NCBI GenBank assembly: GCA_937998695.1
Contig: CALLCO010000233.1
Coordinates: 1 to 35,366 of the forward strand
Origin: Candidatus Ozemibacteraceae bacterium
GTDB lineage: Bacteria; Muiribacteriota; Ozemobacteria; Ozemobacterales; Ozemobacteraceae
Direction: 5' to 3'
DNA length: 35,366 bases
Below are positions 24,359-33,006 of this stretch, piece by piece. The notes beneath the pieces were generated by a model. That model did not search any database. It saw nothing but the letters and a program-made list of their open reading frames with translations, and was not told the DNA's origin. Numbering within the stretch: position 1 is the stretch's first letter; each line of letters begins with the position of its first letter. A program made the translations under genes and the position numbers.

Positions 24359-26854
24359 ATGGACACCAACGATTCCCGCACCAATCCTCCCGCCGCTCCC
24401 CCAGCCAAGCCACCCGCCCCCCCGGCGTCCGGCGAGGTCCATCCGTTGCTCCCCCTGCGGGATGTGGTCGTCTTCCCCTACATGGTCGTCCCTCTCTTCG
24501 TTGGCCGCAAGAAATCGATCCGGGCCATTGAGGAAGCCATGATGAAGGACCGCAAAATCATCCTGTGCTCGCAGAAGCAGGCCAAGACCGACGACCCGGC
24601 GATGACGGACCTCTACGAGACAGGGACCATTGCCGAAATCCTCCAACTGCTCAAACTTCCCGACGGGATCCTGAAGATCCTCGTGGAGGGGACGACCCGG
24701 GTCAAGATCAAGACCTTCACCAAGACCGACGAGTATTTCGAGGTGCAGGTCGCCGAAGTGGTCACCGCCGACCAAAAGACGATCGAGATGCAGGCTTTGA
24801 TGCGCAACGTGATCAGCCTGTTCGAGCAGTATGTCAAGATCAACAAGAAGATCCCGCTCGAGGTGATCATGGTCGCCAACAACGTCGAGGAACCCGGCCG
24901 GCTCGCCGACATCATCACGGCGCATCTGACCCTCAAGGTCGAGGAGAAGCAGGAGATCCTGGAAGCCTTCGAACCCAAGGCCCGCCTCGAAAAGATCGCC
25001 ACCATCCTGAACCGCGAGCTCGAGATCATGATGGTCGAGAAGAAGATCCGCGGCCAGGTGCGCAAGCAAATGGAGCAGATCCAGAAGGAATACTACCTGC
25101 GCGAGCAGATGAAGGCCATCCAGAAAGAGCTGGGCGAGGGCGAGGAGCGCGGCGAGGAGATCGAGGAGCTGAAGGAAGCCGTCGCCAAGGCCAAGATGCC
25201 AGAAGACGCCCGCACCAAGGCGGAGAAGGAGATCGTCAAACTCGCCAAGATGCCGCCCGGGTCAGCCGAGGCGACCGTCTCGCGCAACTACATCGACTGG
25301 CTGGTCTCGCTGCCCTGGTCAAAAGCGTCCAAAGATCGCATCGACCTCGAGAAATCGGAAAAGATCCTCGAGAAGGACCATTTCGGCCTGAAGAAGGTGA
25401 AGGAACGGATCCTCGAATACCTGGCCGTCTGCCGTCTGAAAAAATCGATCAAGGGGCCGATCCTGTGCCTGATCGGGCCGCCGGGCGTGGGCAAGACCAG
25501 CCTGGGCAAGTCGATCGCCCGCTCGCTCAACCGCAAGTTCGCCCGCATCTCGCTGGGGGGCATGCGCGACGAAGCCGAGATCCGCGGGCACCGCCGCACC
25601 TACATCGGGGCCATGCCGGGCCGCATCATCCAGGCCCTGCGCGACACCGGCACCAAGAACCCGGTCATCCTGCTCGACGAGATCGACAAGATGGGCATGG
25701 ACTTTCGGGGCGACCCCAGCGCGGCCCTGCTCGAAGCGCTCGACCCCGAGCAGAACCACAGCTTCAGCGACCACTACATCTCGACGCCCTTCGACCTGTC
25801 GAAGGTGATGTTCCTGACCACGGCGAACGTGCCGCACACCATTCCCCCGGCCCTGAAGGACCGTCTCGAGATCGTCTTCCTGCCCGGCTACACCGAGGAC
25901 GAGAAGGTCGAGATCGCCAAGCGGTACCTGATCCCCAAGCAACTCGAATCGAACGGCGTCAAGAAGTACAAGGTCGGCATCGAGGAGTCGGCGATCCGCA
26001 AGATCATCCGCGAATACACCCGCGAGTCGGGCGTGCGCAGCCTCGAGCGAGAACTGGCCTCGGTCTGCCGCAAAGTCGCCCGCCAGATCGTCACCGAGAG
26101 CAAAGAGAAAACGGAAGATCAGCTCAAGCAGAAGTTCGAGGCTACCCCCTTGGTGATCGACGACAAGAAGGTCGAGACCTATCTCGGGGTGCCGACCTTC
26201 CACCCCGACAAGAAGGAAGAGCGCGATGAAGTCGGCGTCGCCACCGGCCTCGCCTGGACCGAAGTCGGCGGCACCATCCTGCCCATCGAGGCTGCGGTCA
26301 TGCCCGGCCGCGGCAAGATCATCCTGACCGGCTCGCTGGGCAACGTCATGAAGGAATCGGCCCACGCCAGTCTGTCATTCCTGCGATCCCGAGCCGCCCA
26401 GCTCAAGATGCGGCCGATCGATTACGACAAGATCGACCTGCACATCCACTTCCCCGAGGGCGGGGTGCCCAAGGACGGCCCCTCGGCCGGCATCGCCATC
26501 ACCACCGCCATCTACTCGGCGCTCAACGAGGTGCCGATCAGCCACGACGTGGCGATGACGGGGGAGATCACCCTGCGCGGCAAGGTACTGCCCGTCGGCG
26601 GCATCAAGGAGAAGCTGCTGGCCGCCCACCGCAACAACATCACCACGATCATCCTGTCGGAGGAGAACGAAAAAGACCTGTCCGAAATCCCCGAGGAAAT
26701 CCGCACAGTTATGACCATCCATCGGGTCAAGAACTGGGAGCAGGTCATGAAACTCGCCTTGAAGGGCGAGCCCAAGACCACCCCGCTGCGGTTCGCCAAC
26801 TACCCCTTCGACAAGCCGGCCGCCCGCAAATCTGGACGAAAAGGCAAATCCTGA
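24359..26854 (+). CDS. lon: ATP-dependent protease Lon (LonA)
   Basis: The product has 831 residues, typical of LonA. After a Pro/Ala-rich stretch of about 25 residues, the LON substrate-binding domain opens with HPLLPLRDVVVFPYMVVPLF. A coiled-coil helical region follows at about 200-310 (EYYLREQMKAIQKELGEGEE). The AAA+ module has Walker A GPPGVGKT at 373-380 and Walker B ILLDEIDKMG around 437-446. The protease domain has the catalytic Ser709 in KDGPSAGIA and Lys750 in GGIKEKLLAA. Lon hexamers degrade misfolded and regulatory proteins in the cytosol. All catalytic residues are present. engB follows after 14 bases; the same lon-engB order is known in Bacillus (lonA-ysxC). Confidence 0.98.
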   Translation: MDTNDSRTNPPAAPPAKPPAPPASGEVHPLLPLRDVVVFPYMVVPLFVGRKKSIRAIEEAMMKDRKIILCSQKQAKTDDPAMTDLYETGTIAEILQLLKLPDGILKILVEGTTRVKIKTFTKTDEYFEVQVAEVVTADQKTIEMQALMRNVISLFEQYVKINKKIPLEVIMVANNVEEPGRLADIITAHLTLKVEEKQEILEAFEPKARLEKIATILNRELEIMMVEKKIRGQVRKQMEQIQKEYYLREQMKAIQKELGEGEERGEEIEELKEAVAKAKMPEDARTKAEKEIVKLAKMPPGSAEATVSRNYIDWLVSLPWSKASKDRIDLEKSEKILEKDHFGLKKVKERILEYLAVCRLKKSIKGPILCLIGPPGVGKTSLGKSIARSLNRKFARISLGGMRDEAEIRGHRRTYIGAMPGRIIQALRDTGTKNPVILLDEIDKMGMDFRGDPSAALLEALDPEQNHSFSDHYISTPFDLSKVMFLTTANVPHTIPPALKDRLEIVFLPGYTEDEKVEIAKRYLIPKQLESNGVKKYKVGIEESAIRKIIREYTRESGVRSLERELASVCRKVARQIVTESKEKTEDQLKQKFEATPLVIDDKKVETYLGVPTFHPDKKEERDEVGVATGLAWTEVGGTILPIEAAVMPGRGKIILTGSLGNVMKESAHASLSFLRSRAAQLKMRPIDYDKIDLHIHFPEGGVPKDGPSAGIAITTAIYSALNEVPISHDVAMTGEITLRGKVLPVGGIKEKLLAAHRNNITTIILSEENEKDLSEIPEEIRTVMTIHRVKNWEQVMKLALKGEPKTTPLRFANYPFDKPAARKSGRKGKS

Positions 26855-26868
26855 CCGGACCGACCACC

Positions 26869-28044
26869 ATGAAGATCACCGCCGCGACCTTCCATGCCTG
26901 CGTGACCAGCCTGGAGGCGTTGCCGCCCGAAAAGTTCCCCGTCATCGCCCTGGTTGGACGCAGCAACGTGGGGAAATCTTCGCTGATCAACACCCTGGTC
27001 GGCCGGCGCGAACTGGCCAAGACCAGCGCCACCCCTGGCAAGACTCTGACCATCAACTTCTATCTGATCAACGACCGGTTCTACCTGGTCGATCTGCCCG
27101 GGTACGGGTACGCCAAGGCGTCACGCATCACCCGCCAGCGCATCCAGAAGATGATGGACGAATTCTTCGAGGGTTGTCCCGAGATCAAAGGGCTGGTCCA
27201 GGTCATCGACGCCCGGCATCCCCCCTCGCCGCTCGACCTGCAAATGCAGGCCTGGGTGCGCGAGCGAGGATTCCCGTATCTGGCGGTTCTGACCAAGGTC
27301 GACAAGCTGACCCAGCAGCAGGTTCAACGCCAGCGCCGGGAGCTCCTCAAGGATCTCGGCGTCAGCCATGCCGTGATGTTCTCGGCCAAAACGCGGCAGG
27401 GCCGGGAAGAACTGCTCGAGTCGTTCGGCACCCTTCTCGACAGCGGCGCGTTCTCCTCCCGCGGGGGTGGCCAACCCCGGCGAGAGGCCGGTGGAGAGGC
27501 GCGTTCCCGCGGTCAGCGGCAGGGTGGGGGAGGACGCGAGCGACACCCCGAACAACATCCTGCCTCCGGCCCGGGCAAGCCCCGGAAAGACCACGGAGGG
27601 GAGCCGGCCGGAACGACCGCCGCCTCCGGCGGACCTGCCCCCGACAGAGGCCGCCCACCCTCGGAACCAACTCAGGAAGAAACCTCCGGGTTCGGCCCCG
27701 AACGACAGCCCCGTCGCCGCCAGCGGCCCCGGAGTGGGGGAGGGAGCAGTGGCGGTGGGCAGCCCGGGCCGACAGGGCAGCCGAGACAACCCGGTGCGTC
27801 AGGCCCGGCTGGACAGCCCGGAGCGTCAGGCCCGGCCGGACAGCCCGGAGGGCGTGATCGGGGCAACCGTTCAGGGCATTCCCGTGGACCCGGCGACCGG
27901 AATCGCCCGGCGAGTCCGGCCCAGCCTCGGGGAACCCCGACTTCCCCAGAACCTGCCCAAAACCCTCATCGACCAATGCGGGAGCCAGTCGCCCCGATTT
28001 CTTCAGACCAGAACCATCCAGACAAGGGAGAGAATCCGTCATGA
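26869..28044 (+). CDS. engB: Ribosome biogenesis GTPase EngB/YsxC with long disordered tail
   Basis: Residues 1-195 are a standard EngB/YsxC GTPase: G1 is GRSNVGKSS at 30-38, G2 is the Thr in SATPGKT, G3 is DLPGYGYAKA, G4 is TKVDK and G5 is FSAKT. This GTPase helps assemble the large ribosomal subunit. Family members usually end at about 200 residues. Here another 195 residues follow, almost all Gly, Pro, Arg, Ser, Gln and Glu, with RGG-like patches and a collagen-like Gly-X-Y run coded by a 27-bp tandem repeat. The tail has no predicted fold and could bind RNA or be a run-on extension kept by the open frame. No clear ribosome binding site precedes the ATG, which lies 14 bases after lon and is probably coupled to it. 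The TGA stop overlaps the next ATG. Confidence 0.93.
   Translation: MKITAATFHACVTSLEALPPEKFPVIALVGRSNVGKSSLINTLVGRRELAKTSATPGKTLTINFYLINDRFYLVDLPGYGYAKASRITRQRIQKMMDEFFEGCPEIKGLVQVIDARHPPSPLDLQMQAWVRERGFPYLAVLTKVDKLTQQQVQRQRRELLKDLGVSHAVMFSAKTRQGREELLESFGTLLDSGAFSSRGGGQPRREAGGEARSRGQRQGGGGRERHPEQHPASGPGKPRKDHGGEPAGTTAASGGPAPDRGRPPSEPTQEETSGFGPERQPRRRQRPRSGGGSSGGGQPGPTGQPRQPGASGPAGQPGASGPAGQPGGRDRGNRSGHSRGPGDRNRPASPAQPRGTPTSPEPAQNPHRPMREPVAPISSDQNHPDKGENPS
27793..27846 (+). repeat. 27-bp tandem repeat coding for collagen-like GASGPAGQP units
   Basis: Two adjacent 27-base units (27793-27819 and 27820-27846) differ at only two third-codon positions and encode GASGPAGQP twice, giving six consecutive Gly-X-Y triplets inside the EngB tail. 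A further partial Gly-Pro-Gln sequence lies just upstream. Confidence 0.85.
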
Positions 28045-29639
28045 ACTTCCGCTCCACCCGCCTCCTCCTGCTGTCGACCGCCCTGCTGCTGGTCGCGGCC
28101 TCGGTCTGGGCCGGGCCTTCGGCCAGCCAGATCGAGCGGAACATCCGGCAAGCCGTCGATCTTACGTTCTCCTCTCCGGTGGAGTCGGCCCGCCTGTTCG
28201 AAGCCTCTTTCCGGCAGGCCCTGGACATGACCCGGCCCCAGTTCCCCAAGTCCACCCGGGAGCTGGGTTTCGCCCTGGCCAGCAAATGCCTCCATCCCAA
28301 CCTCTTCCCCGAGGTACGGGTGGCCATGGACACCAGCCTGGCCCTTTTCCCCGAGGGGCGTTTCCGCAAGCACATCCTGGTGCAGCGGGCCCTGCTCGAC
28401 TATGCCGAGGGCCGTTATGAGGATGCCGAGCGTGGTCTGGCCGAAGCCGCACCCCACTTTACGGGGCGCGAGCTGGCCAAGTTCAAGACCCTGCAAATGA
28501 ATGGCCTGTTCGTGGCGAACAAGTATGTCTCCGGCGGCGAGCTGCTCGAGACCTGGCATGGTCAGAAGCCTTCCGCCACTACCCGCCGCAACGTCAAGCG
28601 CTGGGCGGGGTCGGAGAAACAGGTGGTCGAGGCTCTCGCCAAAGCCCAGGCCGGGAACCTCGACGCCTTCGCCGCCGCCCGCGAGCTGCAGGATGCCGTC
28701 ACCGCCGGCTATTTCGTGAAAGACGCTCCCGAAGCCGCCCTGCGTGCCATCCAGTCGCGTGACGCCGTCACCCCCCGGAACCATGGGCAGGACGTTAACT
28801 GGCTGGGGTTGACCCGCACCTCCTGGCATTCGTTGCCGGCGATCCTGCGCCACGGGAAATATCTTAACCTGCTGGAATCCTTCCCCGAGGCCGACCCTGC
28901 CCTCCGGGGACAGGTCATCCGCCAGCTGTGGCTGGTCCTGCGCTACGAAATGGGCCGACCCAGCGAGGCTGAGCGCTGGCTGGCCCGCCTTGCCGAAGTC
29001 CCCGGATTCGCCCAGATCGCCGCACTGGAAAAGGCCCTGTCCGATCTGACCGAGCCCTCCCTGGCCCTCGCCCAGGGCCAGGAACTGGTGCAGCGGATCG
29101 AAGCCTGCCAGGACCTCTTCCCCTACGATAATGGGGTCCTGCCGGTGATCGAGCTCGATTTCGTGCGCGAGGTGCGCATGCTGACCGAGTTGATGTCCGG
29201 CCGCACCGAAAGCCTGGCCCATCTGGTGCGACCGTTTCGGTCGATCTGGAAGGTTCGCACGGTGCCGGTGCACCTTCTGTACCTCATTGCCGTCGATCAG
29301 AAACTGGCGGCCTATGAGGAATACAAGCAACTGATGCCCGCCCTCGCCGGGCGTGACCGCCGGTTGGTCAAGGATTTCCTCTTCCCCCTCTACAAACAGC
29401 CCACCCCCCAGGAACGCCAGCTGCTCAGCGCCTTTGCCGCAGCGGAGGCCTTCCCGACCCTGGCTGTCGATCGCCTTCTCGAGGTGCTGACCCTGATGCC
29501 GCCCCAGCGCCCCATCCAGGTCAACCACGCCCTCGCCCTGCTGGCGGAACTGTACCAGAAGCACCGGAGCTACATCGAGGCCCAGTCAGTCTGGACGACC
29601 TTGCGAACCCTGTATCCGTCGAGCGTCTGGATCCGCTGA
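28041..29639 (+). CDS. Exported alpha-helical repeat (TPR-like) protein, unknown function
   Basis: This 532-residue protein has a signal peptide of 24 residues with cleavage after SVWA. The rest is predicted helical, with paired helices spaced like tetratricopeptide repeats, for example ILVQRALLDYAEGRYEDAER near 112-131 and NHALALLAELYQKHRSYIEA near the end. No catalytic motif is visible. Such proteins usually act as periplasmic scaffolds. The ATG overlaps the engB stop in ATGA, and GGGAG lies about ten bases upstream within the engB tail, so translation may be coupled. It leads a group of three exported proteins (TPR-like, NHL propeller, FecR-like) on the same strand. I do not recognise a named family. 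Confidence 0.78.
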   Translation: MNFRSTRLLLLSTALLLVAASVWAGPSASQIERNIRQAVDLTFSSPVESARLFEASFRQALDMTRPQFPKSTRELGFALASKCLHPNLFPEVRVAMDTSLALFPEGRFRKHILVQRALLDYAEGRYEDAERGLAEAAPHFTGRELAKFKTLQMNGLFVANKYVSGGELLETWHGQKPSATTRRNVKRWAGSEKQVVEALAKAQAGNLDAFAAARELQDAVTAGYFVKDAPEAALRAIQSRDAVTPRNHGQDVNWLGLTRTSWHSLPAILRHGKYLNLLESFPEADPALRGQVIRQLWLVLRYEMGRPSEAERWLARLAEVPGFAQIAALEKALSDLTEPSLALAQGQELVQRIEACQDLFPYDNGVLPVIELDFVREVRMLTELMSGRTESLAHLVRPFRSIWKVRTVPVHLLYLIAVDQKLAAYEEYKQLMPALAGRDRRLVKDFLFPLYKQPTPQERQLLSAFAAAEAFPTLAVDRLLEVLTLMPPQRPIQVNHALALLAELYQKHRSYIEAQSVWTTLRTLYPSSVWIR

Positions 29640-29648
29640 GCGGGTCGT

Positions 29649-29680
29649 GCGTTTCCCGAGGATGGTCCGCGGGAAAACGC
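29649..29680 (+). repeat. Inverted repeat between the TPR-like and NHL genes
   Basis: GCGTTTCCCG (29649-29658) pairs with CGGGAAAACGC (29670-29680) with one bulged base, around an 11-base loop. It lies ten bases after the TPR-like stop and 66 bases before the NHL protein ATG. No T-run follows, so it is not a standard intrinsic terminator; it could stabilise or process the mRNA. Confidence 0.6.
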
Positions 29681-29746
29681 CGTCCTACGGTGCCCGTGGG
29701 CCCTCCCCATTCCTGGGGTGATCCCGCTATGCAACGGAGGTCTGGC

Positions 29747-32317
29747 ATGAATCGTCTGTGTTGGTTGGCCCTGGTGGCCGTGGTGTTCGGATGCGCCGTC
29801 GGGGCAGAAGCCGCGCCCCTCTTCGACTACAGCGGGATCTTCCCCGCCGACCGGGCGCCAGGAGCGACCATCACCCATTTTCTCCTGCTGGACAAACCGA
29901 AACGTCTGGCCTTTCGGCTCGTGAATCCGGCCGGACAGCCCTTGCCGGGGGTACGGGTGGTTGAGGTGAGCTCGGCGGCCGATGGGGCCGTGTCCCGAGC
30001 TGACCCCCGGGGTCTGTCCCAGGTCGAGCTGACCGTGCCGGGCATTTATGAAGTCAGGGTTGGCACCGCCGACCCCCCAGGGAAGGAACTGGCCTTCCGC
30101 CTGGAAGTCATCGACGAGGGCCCGGTTTCTCCCGCCGGGTCGGTCCCGGCGAGCACGGGCACGGGGACGGCGTCGCCCCCCCCTGCGCTGCCTCCGACCG
30201 GGCCAACGCCTGCGGCCGGAGTGGCGGTCTCTGCGGGTTCAACTGCCACGGCCAATGCGGAACCTCCGCCCATCCTCAATCTTCCGACCCCCGTGGGGCC
30301 CACCCCCGATGTGCTCTCACCTTCCATCCCTATACCGGGAAGCCTCCCCGAAGGGCCCCTACCATCCGCGGGCATCCCTGCCCCGGGCATGCCCACCGCC
30401 GCTGCCGCCTCAGAGGCTCTGAAAGCACCTGGAACCTCCTCCGTCTCCGCTGCGGGCCCCGCGGCCACCGGTACGACACCCACCCCGGCACCGTCCCCTG
30501 CCAACCCCGGGGGCGGGTATTCAGCGCGTCTGCTTTCTCCGGCTGGCGTGGGGTTCGCCAATCCTTTCAAGCCGGTCGAAGTCAGGTTCGACCGCGAACT
30601 GCCCGCCGGCACCCGTCTCGAGGATGTCGTCCAGGTCTTCCACCTCGACGCCGCCGGCCGAGAACGCCCCGTTCCCGGCAGTCTGGTTCCGTCGGGCCCC
30701 GACGGAGCCCGGTTCATCCCCGTGAGCTACCTCCGGGGTGCCGTTTTCCAGGTGCGGGCGCTCGACCCGGCGAGTCGACAACCGGTCGGGACCTTCCGGT
30801 TCCAGACTCTGCCTGAGCTGCTTCTGAAAGCCGAACCGGTGGCCGATGGTCTCCGGATCGACCTGTCCTGGCCGGAAATCAAGGACCTTTTGCCCACCCA
30901 GGAAGGACAGGTCGTCCAGTTGGGCGATGTCGTGGTCCAGGTCCGCGGAGAGCGGGAACCGCCCCTCGAATTCGCCGTGACCCCCGAGCTTCCCCCCTTC
31001 GGAAACCAGGATGGAATCGGTTTCCAGGGGCAACCGTTCCGGTTGGTGTTGACCGTGCCGCGGGCCCGCCTGCCCCGCGACGGACCGCTGAACGTCATTC
31101 TCCTGGCCAGGGTGACTGAGGTTCCGCAACCCCTCGAGGTCCTTCGGACCACGTTGCCCAATCTGCCCGGAAGCGACGATTCCCTGGCCGATGCTCCGGC
31201 CGATGAGGGAGAGTCCATTCCCTCGCCAGGGACCTTAGCCTCTGGGCCCGGCATCATCGCCGCGGCGACCGGCGTGGCGGTGCTGCCGTCCTCTCCGGTG
31301 CCTGCCCCGGCTTCGCCACCAGTGCCGGTGGTTGCCCCGTTGCCTCCTCCTCCTCCTCCTCCTCCTCCGCCGCCGCCGCCGCCTCCTCCTCCTCCTCCGC
31401 CTCCTCCTCCTCCGCCGCCGCCGCCTCCGCCGCCGCCGGAGCCGATCGTCCTGAAACCGGTGGTTCCCATGGCCGATCCCGGTCCCCGTGCCACCCTGCA
31501 AAAGGTTGGCTCCTTCAAAGTGGGGGAAGGCGGGCCCAACGACTTCATGGCCTGGCCCCGCGGCCTCACCTGGGGGCCTGACGGCAGTCTATGGGTCACC
31601 GACAGCCAGAATCGCCGGGTGTACCGGTTCACCGAGGAGGGACGCCTGATGAAGGCGTTCGGGCAAAAGGGGAAGGGACCCGGCATGCTCGGCCTGCCCA
31701 TCGACCTCGCCGTGGCCCGCGAGGAAGTGTTCGTGACCGATACCGCTGCCCACGCGGTCCATGTCTTCTCGACCGACGGCACCTTCCTCCGCACCATCGG
31801 GACCTGGGGCACACGCCCGGGGCAGATCGATCTGCCCCACGGACTGTTCCTCGCCTCCGACCAGGTGGTGCTGGCCGACCGGGGCAATGCGAAGATCCTG
31901 CGCTTCGGATTCGACGGAACCTACCGGGGTGGCTTCGGAACCCGCGGTGAGATCCCTGGGGCACTGAAGAACCCGATCGCCGTGCAGGGTACCGCCACCG
32001 ATCTGCTGGTACTCGAAGAACAAGGGCGTCTCCAACGCTTTTCCTGGGAAGGAAAATTCCTCGGCCAGCTGGCCTATACCGCCCGGGAACCGAGCGGGAT
32101 GCAGCTCGATCCCTGGGGCGGCCTGTGGGTGGCCGATGCTGGCGCCAACCGGGTGGTCCGCCTGGACGCCCGTGGGAACAGCCTCCTGGCCCTCGAATCG
32201 GGCGAAGGGGCCAAGCCCTGGGTGCCAACCGCGGTCGCGATCCGGGCCGACGGCCTGGTCGCGGTGGCTGACGGCGAAGGGAAATTGATCCGGCTCTATC
32301 GCCTGATGGCTCCCTGA
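29747..32317 (+). CDS. Exported NHL-repeat beta-propeller protein with polyproline spacer
   Basis: The start is the ATG at 29747, preceded by GGAGGT at the right distance; the upstream extension of 19 codons is rejected. The product has 856 residues. A signal peptide ends near AEA/AP (about residue 22); the VFGC sequence is only a poor lipobox. Residues about 45-130 form an Ig-like domain, followed by a Pro/Ala/Thr-rich spacer to about 255, a second beta-rich module at about 260-480, and a run of 32 prolines at 533-564. Residues about 583-856 form a propeller of six NHL-type blades, with repeats such as PRGLTWGPDGSLWVTDSQNRRVYRF and related blades. NHL propellers bind proteins or glycans in the envelope. 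The polyproline would lift the propeller away from the rest of the chain and requires EF-P for translation. Confidence 0.85.
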   Translation: MNRLCWLALVAVVFGCAVGAEAAPLFDYSGIFPADRAPGATITHFLLLDKPKRLAFRLVNPAGQPLPGVRVVEVSSAADGAVSRADPRGLSQVELTVPGIYEVRVGTADPPGKELAFRLEVIDEGPVSPAGSVPASTGTGTASPPPALPPTGPTPAAGVAVSAGSTATANAEPPPILNLPTPVGPTPDVLSPSIPIPGSLPEGPLPSAGIPAPGMPTAAAASEALKAPGTSSVSAAGPAATGTTPTPAPSPANPGGGYSARLLSPAGVGFANPFKPVEVRFDRELPAGTRLEDVVQVFHLDAAGRERPVPGSLVPSGPDGARFIPVSYLRGAVFQVRALDPASRQPVGTFRFQTLPELLLKAEPVADGLRIDLSWPEIKDLLPTQEGQVVQLGDVVVQVRGEREPPLEFAVTPELPPFGNQDGIGFQGQPFRLVLTVPRARLPRDGPLNVILLARVTEVPQPLEVLRTTLPNLPGSDDSLADAPADEGESIPSPGTLASGPGIIAAATGVAVLPSSPVPAPASPPVPVVAPLPPPPPPPPPPPPPPPPPPPPPPPPPPPPPPPPEPIVLKPVVPMADPGPRATLQKVGSFKVGEGGPNDFMAWPRGLTWGPDGSLWVTDSQNRRVYRFTEEGRLMKAFGQKGKGPGMLGLPIDLAVAREEVFVTDTAAHAVHVFSTDGTFLRTIGTWGTRPGQIDLPHGLFLASDQVVLADRGNAKILRFGFDGTYRGGFGTRGEIPGALKNPIAVQGTATDLLVLEEQGRLQRFSWEGKFLGQLAYTAREPSGMQLDPWGGLWVADAGANRVVRLDARGNSLLALESGEGAKPWVPTAVAIRADGLVAVADGEGKLIRLYRLMAP
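31343..31438 (+). repeat. CCT/CCG microsatellite coding for 32 consecutive prolines
   Basis: All 96 bases are CCT or CCG codons arranged in alternating blocks, with no interruption. Blocks of one codon suggest growth by slipped-strand replication. The length is a multiple of three and leaves the frame open. Confidence 0.97.
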
Positions 32318-32328
32318 GCATCTCCTCC

Positions 32329-33006
32329 ATGCACTCCATGACAGGTTCCCGTCTACGCCCCTTCGCAGGATACGCCCCCCCCTCGCCGATTGGGAAAGCC
32401 TCTTGCGTTGGTGGGAAGGGGCCGCGATGGCTCCTCGGGCTCTTGCCTCTCCTCATCCTCACCATGGCCGCCGGCAGGGCCGACCCGGGCGGTTCGATGC
32501 AGGTGATCCGCCAGGAAGGCCGGGCCTGGAAGATGGAAGCGCCGGGGCGGCTGGTTCCTTTGGCGACGGGTTCGTTCATCGAACCGGGGCAGGGCCTTCG
32601 TACGGGTGACGACGGACAGGTCCGCCTCACAGGCCCGGGTGGTCTTCAGCTCCGGCTCAAGGAAGAAACTGGATTGTGGTTTTTCGATCAGGCTCAGGGG
32701 TGCCGGCTCGACCGGGGATGTCTGGGGCTCCGCCTGCCCCCGGGCCACGCCTCCAGTCCGGTCAGGGTTGCCACCCCCCATGTGGGGGTCGAAATCGCTT
32801 CGGGAATCACGGTCATCAAGGTGGTCCCGCTGCTGACACGGGTGGCAGTGTTGCAGGGACGGGCGAACGCCACGCATCGCAACGGATGGCGCCTCGACCT
32901 GGGTCCACGCGAGGAGGCCGCCGCCGCTTTTCCGGAGCTTTCGGCATCCTACCAGACTCTTGACGATCTCTACTACGCCTGGTACTGGCAAGATCCCCGG
33001 CCGTAG
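32329..33006 (+). CDS. Exported FecR-domain protein
   Basis: The open frame gives 225 residues, with a hydrophobic segment (RWLLGLLPLLILTMAAGRAD, about residues 33-52) that acts as signal peptide or anchor. The rest follows the FecR pattern: a repeated G-V/A beta motif, LVPLATGSFIEPGQGLRTGD, then GQVRLTGPGGLQLRLKEETG, LDRGCLGLRLPPG, VRVATPHVGVEIASGITVI and VAVLQGRANAT. FecR-type periplasmic domains sense or scaffold signals, classically for FecI sigma factors; no sigma factor or anti-sigma domain is visible here. The start is uncertain because neither ATG (32329 or 32338) has a good ribosome binding site. It starts 12 bases after the NHL gene and is probably in its operon. Confidence 0.72.
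   Translation: MHSMTGSRLRPFAGYAPPSPIGKASCVGGKGPRWLLGLLPLLILTMAAGRADPGGSMQVIRQEGRAWKMEAPGRLVPLATGSFIEPGQGLRTGDDGQVRLTGPGGLQLRLKEETGLWFFDQAQGCRLDRGCLGLRLPPGHASSPVRVATPHVGVEIASGITVIKVVPLLTRVAVLQGRANATHRNGWRLDLGPREEAAAAFPELSASYQTLDDLYYAWYWQDPRP

Noticed and set aside
24565-26229. 554-codon plus-strand frame inside lon
   Set aside because: It is an out-of-frame reading of lon with extreme Arg/Gly/Asp content; lon itself has all catalytic motifs.
27966-29564. 532-codon minus-strand frame opposite the TPR-like gene
   Set aside because: The plus-strand frame has a signal peptide and a coupled start; the minus-strand one has neither.
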